Shown one piece after another: positions 60,952 through 64,000 of a stretch of 64,000 nucleotides of DNA. The translations under genes and the position numbers were made by a program. Source of the DNA: Natronolimnohabitans sp. A-GB9 (GTDB taxonomy: Archaea > Halobacteriota > Halobacteria > Halobacteriales > Natrialbaceae). The DNA lies in assembly GCF_030848565.1 (NCBI RefSeq), contig NZ_JAVDDV010000001.1, positions 124,001 through 188,000 on the forward strand. The letters are read 5' to 3'. Under the pieces are notes generated by a model, which made no database searches, was not told the origin of the DNA, and worked only from the letters and a program-made list of their open reading frames with translations. Position 1 is the stretch's first letter, and the number at the start of each line of letters is the position of its first letter.

Positions 60952-61973
60952 TCGTTTGCGTTTCGAACGGCGGTTTCGATGTCCTCGACGCCCGGAATGA
61001 CCTCGTCCTCCATCGGTCGTGCATACGGGATCGGAACGTCCGGAAGGGCGACCCGTTCGACGGCCTCGAGATCACCCAGGCCGTCTTCGGCCACGCTCGC
61101 AACGATCTCTCCGGTGACGCCGTATGACTGGTAGTCCTCGTCGACGACGACTAGCCGTCCTGTCTTCGAGACGGACTCTCGGACGGTCTCGGTGTCGAGT
61201 GGCACGAGTGTCCGCAGGTCGATGACTTCGGCGTCGATCCCGTCCGCTGTGAGTGACTCGGCAGCCTCGAGCGCCCGGTGGACGTGGAGGCCGAGCGTGA
61301 CGACAGTCACGTCCGATCCCTCGCGTTTGACGTCGGCGCTGCCGAAGGGGATCGTGTACTCGTCTTCGGGAACGCCGGTCTTTGGCCCCTCGGGTGCGGG
61401 CATCCAGCCGATTCCCATCAGCCGTTTGTGGAACATGTAGACGACCGGATCGTCGTCGCGGATGGCGTTGTGCATCAGCCCCTTCGCGTCGTAGGCGGTC
61501 GACGGCACGACGACTTTCATCCCCGGCAGGTGTGCAAACGTTCCGTAAAGCGTCTGGGAGTGTTGGGCGGCGTCGTTGTAGGTCCCACCGACCGCCGTCG
61601 TCAGTACCATCGGAACGCTCACGCTGGCGCCGCTCATGTAGGTATTCTTGGCCATCTGGTTGTAGATCTGGTCCATAGCGACGCCGAAGAAATCGACGAA
61701 CATGAGCTCCGCAATCGGACGCATTCCGGCCTGGGCCGCGCCGACGGCTGCGCCGAGATAGGCCGTCTCGCTGATGGGGACGTCCATGATCCGATCGTAG
61801 CCGAACTCCTCGAGCAGCCCCTCGGTGCTGTCGAAGATGCCGCCGTAGTCGGCGACGTCCTCGCCCATATAGAAGACGTCGTCGTCCTCGCGCATCTCGT
61901 GAGCGATCGCCTCGACCATCGCCCGGCTCATCGTCAGCGATCGCTCCGTCTGCTGTGGTTCCTGTTGGGCCAT
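60948..61973 (-). CDS. 2-oxoacid dehydrogenase E1 component, beta subunit
   Basis: The 341-residue protein has the transketolase-type E1beta layout: FYMGEDVADYGGIFDSTEGL, PISETAYLGAAVGAAQAGMR and VVVDEDYQSYGVTGEIVASV. It pairs with the alpha subunit to decarboxylate a 2-oxoacid. The start overlaps the alpha stop by one nucleotide. It could belong to a pyruvate, acetoin or branched-chain 2-oxoacid complex; acetoin is suggested by the operon order but not shown. Confidence 0.91.
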   Translation of the reverse strand: MAQQEPQQTERSLTMSRAMVEAIAHEMREDDDVFYMGEDVADYGGIFDSTEGLLEEFGYDRIMDVPISETAYLGAAVGAAQAGMRPIAELMFVDFFGVAMDQIYNQMAKNTYMSGASVSVPMVLTTAVGGTYNDAAQHSQTLYGTFAHLPGMKVVVPSTAYDAKGLMHNAIRDDDPVVYMFHKRLMGIGWMPAPEGPKTGVPEDEYTIPFGSADVKREGSDVTVVTLGLHVHRALEAAESLTADGIDAEVIDLRTLVPLDTETVRESVSKTGRLVVVDEDYQSYGVTGEIVASVAEDGLGDLEAVERVALPDVPIPYARPMEDEVIPGVEDIETAVRNANE

Positions 61974-63013
61974 CAGTCGTCACCGCCGGTCTCAGCGAGA
62001 GACGGTTCGCTGTCGGTCACGCCCGACGGGGGATTCACGAACACGTCCTCGTAGGCGTCGTCCGGCTCCGGCTCGGGCTGTTCTGTGGCCCACTCGATCG
62101 CCTCCTCGACGCGCTCGCGGGCCCGGTCGCGCAGCTCCTCGATCGTCTCGTCGTCGACGCCGTGGGCACGCAGCTCCGACTCGAGGCGTTCGATCGAATC
62201 CCGTTGTTCGGCCGCTTCCTGATCTTCCGCCGGACGGTACGCCTCGGGGTCGCCCATGAAATGGCCCATTCGCCGGTGGACCTGTACCTCGAGCAGCGAG
62301 GGGCCGTTCCTGTCTCGAGCACGACCGATGGCCTCTCTTGCGGCCTCGTAGACGGCGACGGCGTCGTCGGCGTCGACGCGCGTTCCCGGCATGTCGAACC
62401 CGTCGGCACGCCGTGCACCGTTCTCGACGTCCGTGATACGGTCTTTGGGCATGCTGATCGCCCAGTCGTTGTCCTCGACGACGAAGACGACGGGCAGGTT
62501 CTGGACGGCCGCCAGGTTCAGCGACTCGAGGAACGCGCCCTGGTCGATCGCGCCCTCTCCGAGGAACGCCACTGCGACGCTGTCGGTGTTTTGTTTTTTC
62601 GCGGCCAGTCCGGCACCGACTGCGGGCGGACAGCCCTCGGCGATGATCCCGCTACACGCGAAGTTGACGTCGGGATCGAAGAGGTGCATGTGGCCGCCTT
62701 TCCCCTTGCTGGGTCCGCTCTCACGGCCGAAGATCTCGGCGGTCATCCGCTTCAGGTCGACGCCTTTCGCGATGGCGATGTGGTGGGGTCGGTGTGGCGC
62801 CGTCACCGTATCGTCATCGCGCAGGTGTTGACAGACGCCCGCGCCGGAGGCCTCGTGGCCCGCTGCGAGGTGTAACTCGCCCGGAATCGGGCCAGCGGAG
62901 ATATCGAAGGCGGGCTGTTTCCCGACCAGATACTCCTCTTGCAGTCGCTCTTCGTAGTGACGGGCCGTCACCATCGTCTCGTACATTTCCTGTAACTCGT
63001 TACCAGATACCAT
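61973..63013 (-). CDS. 2-oxoacid dehydrogenase E1 component, alpha subunit
   Basis: The 346-residue protein has the thiamine-diphosphate motif beginning GEGAIDQGAFLESLNLAAVQ and ending VEDNDWAISMP, preceded by GKGGHMHLFDPDVNFACSGI. The Ser-containing phosphorylation-loop region of mitochondrial E1 is not conserved. The alpha gene is first in the operon alpha-beta-lipoyl protein. It should decarboxylate a 2-oxoacid and pass the acyl group to the lipoyl carrier. Confidence 0.91.
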   Translation of the reverse strand: MVSGNELQEMYETMVTARHYEERLQEEYLVGKQPAFDISAGPIPGELHLAAGHEASGAGVCQHLRDDDTVTAPHRPHHIAIAKGVDLKRMTAEIFGRESGPSKGKGGHMHLFDPDVNFACSGIIAEGCPPAVGAGLAAKKQNTDSVAVAFLGEGAIDQGAFLESLNLAAVQNLPVVFVVEDNDWAISMPKDRITDVENGARRADGFDMPGTRVDADDAVAVYEAAREAIGRARDRNGPSLLEVQVHRRMGHFMGDPEAYRPAEDQEAAEQRDSIERLESELRAHGVDDETIEELRDRARERVEEAIEWATEQPEPEPDDAYEDVFVNPPSGVTDSEPSLAETGGDD

Positions 63014-63214
63014 ACTATGCCTGTAAGGCTGATGCGACGAACGGCAAAATAGCTACGCCCCATGGCAGTAGAGCTGAGACGGGCTACTGTAGCGATGCCC
63101 CGACGCGAACGCGACCCGTCCGACTCGCATCAGAACCGACGGACAGCAGCCCGAATGAAGCCACGATAGTAGGCCTCGAGGCTATATACGTTCGTGCTCC
63201 TAACGTTCGATAGA

Positions 63215-63841
63215 ATGTATCTGGACGTGCTCGTTCCGACGGACGGGAGCGACGGGACGCGACGATCGATCAGTCACGGGCTGGCGATCGCCGAGCAGTT
63301 CGATGCGACGATCCACGCGCTGTCGGTCGTCCCGGAAGGCCCACTCGGAACGCTTCAAAGCGACGCGGCGATCGACGCCGCCCACCGTGCAGTCGAGCGA
63401 ATCGAAACCGAAGCCGCGCAGAACGGCGTCGACTCCGAAACGGCGATCGAACAGGGCATCCCCCACGAGGAGATCCTCGCGTACGCCGACGACCACGACG
63501 TCGATATGATCGTCATGGGGACACAGGGCCGGACCGGCCTCGACCGCGTGCTGGTCGGCAGCGTCACCGAACGCGTCGTCCGCATGGCCGACACGCCGGT
63601 CGTGACCGTTCGACTGACCGAGGACGTTCGGATCGGGGACGCCGACGAGGCCGAACGGATCGCTCGCGAGGCAGTCGCCGCCGAGGAGAAGTCGATTACG
63701 GCGGACGAGCCCACCGTCCTCGAGGCCCCACATCGGACCAGCGCGTCCTGGATCGTTCCCCTCGAGACCGAGTCGGGATCCGTCCACGTCCACGTCGATG
63801 CGCTCTCCGGCGAGGCACGGATCGCGAGACGGAACGAGTAG
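63215..63841 (+). CDS. Universal stress protein with C-terminal extension
   Basis: The 208-residue protein begins MYLDVLVPTDGSDGTRRSIS and has a complete UspA domain up to ~140 with the nucleotide loop MGTQGRTGLDRVLVGSVTER. A further ~68 residues follow, ending SWIVPLETESGSVHVHVDAL then SGEARIARRNE, a strand pattern similar to a PepSY-type module. ATG 63215 has GCTATATACG ~30 nt upstream, whereas the longer frame would start inside this promoter. The extension is absent from the other UspA protein in the window (47094). Confidence 0.9.
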   Translation: MYLDVLVPTDGSDGTRRSISHGLAIAEQFDATIHALSVVPEGPLGTLQSDAAIDAAHRAVERIETEAAQNGVDSETAIEQGIPHEEILAYADDHDVDMIVMGTQGRTGLDRVLVGSVTERVVRMADTPVVTVRLTEDVRIGDADEAERIAREAVAAEEKSITADEPTVLEAPHRTSASWIVPLETESGSVHVHVDALSGEARIARRNE

Positions 63842-64000
63842 CTCTGACGTCATAACGCCGGCAAGCGGCCGCGTGACGGCTCGTATCCGTAGCCTACCGG
63901 TCGTGTATCGTGTCCGTTCGATCCGTAACGACACCCATCCGATCTGCATCAGCAAACGAATAGTTTCAATATCAAATTTGGTCGAGCAACGGTAGGGTAA
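63842..64000. other. Window end, no gene seen
   Basis: The last 159 bp carry no coding sequence that I can support. The A/T-rich end (TTTCAATATCAAATTTGG) could be a promoter for a gene beyond the window. Confidence 0.3.

Overview
The window is chromosomal DNA of a haloarchaeon, most likely a Natrialbales member such as Natrinema or Haloterrigena. The evidence is high GC, very acidic proteins rich in Asp and Glu, frequent CTCGAG, twin-arginine signals on secreted proteins, TATA-like boxes about 25-30 nt before start codons with little or no leader, and archaeal families (archaeal MetK, separate PyrB/PyrI, Bat-type HTH, ADP-forming acetyl-CoA synthetase, DpsA). Assignment below order level is inference.

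Layout. 1-8.4 kb: a partial RNase H-like nuclease, the thyA-folA pair, aconitase and a DUF255 thioredoxin-fold protein. 8.7-18.2 kb: malate:quinone oxidoreductase, a thioredoxin, CysK, a Tat-exported unknown, ThiI, an MFS carrier, MobB, a Bat-type regulator and an enoyl-CoA hydratase. 18.4-21.3 kb: an accessory patch with an acidic-repeat PRC-barrel protein, a decayed tnpB 3' end, an unknown protein and a 39-residue membrane protein. 21.3-32.2 kb: PyrBI, a KaiC-like protein, a cupredoxin lipoprotein, an FKBP, a CYTH enzyme, MetK, an MBL hydrolase, a Tat-exported beta-helix protein, tRNA-Lys, a TrkA-N/DHH protein and a PRC-barrel protein. 32.4-35.6 kb: ADP-forming acetyl-CoA synthetase overlapping a phosphotransacetylase-like partner. 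35.7-40.1 kb: a zinc-uptake locus (ZnuB, ZnuC, ZnuA) with a His/Asp-repeat lipoprotein. 40.4-54.0 kb: mixed housekeeping genes, DpsA, a small gene with a DtxR-type operator, PurM, an M50/TraB pair and several small proteins. 54.1-55.7 kb: a tnpB element carrying a two-hairpin insertion. 56-64 kb: an MFS carrier, small zinc proteins, a cupin, a dCTP deaminase-like protein, an acyl-CoA ligase, an E1alpha/E1beta/lipoyl-protein operon and a UspA protein.

The most unusual feature is dispersed: about fifteen intergenic palindromes of 75-115 bp, in at least four sequence families, mostly of the form TGA-TAC...GTA-TGA. In nine cases one terminal TGA is the stop codon of the adjacent gene. The element therefore looks like a MITE-like hairpin that inserts at TGA, duplicates it, keeps the stop codon intact and places a long hairpin in the 3' end of the transcript. 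A second class, arrays of perfect hairpins with 3-4 nt loops, occurs once beside the decayed tnpB and once inside the intact tnpB, where it shifts the frame.

Metabolically the genes cover the TCA cycle (aconitase, Mqo), acetyl-CoA/acetate energy metabolism, 2-oxoacid decarboxylation, fatty-acid activation and beta-oxidation, pyrimidine, purine and thymidylate synthesis, and metal homeostasis (Zn uptake, iron storage, a DtxR-type operator).
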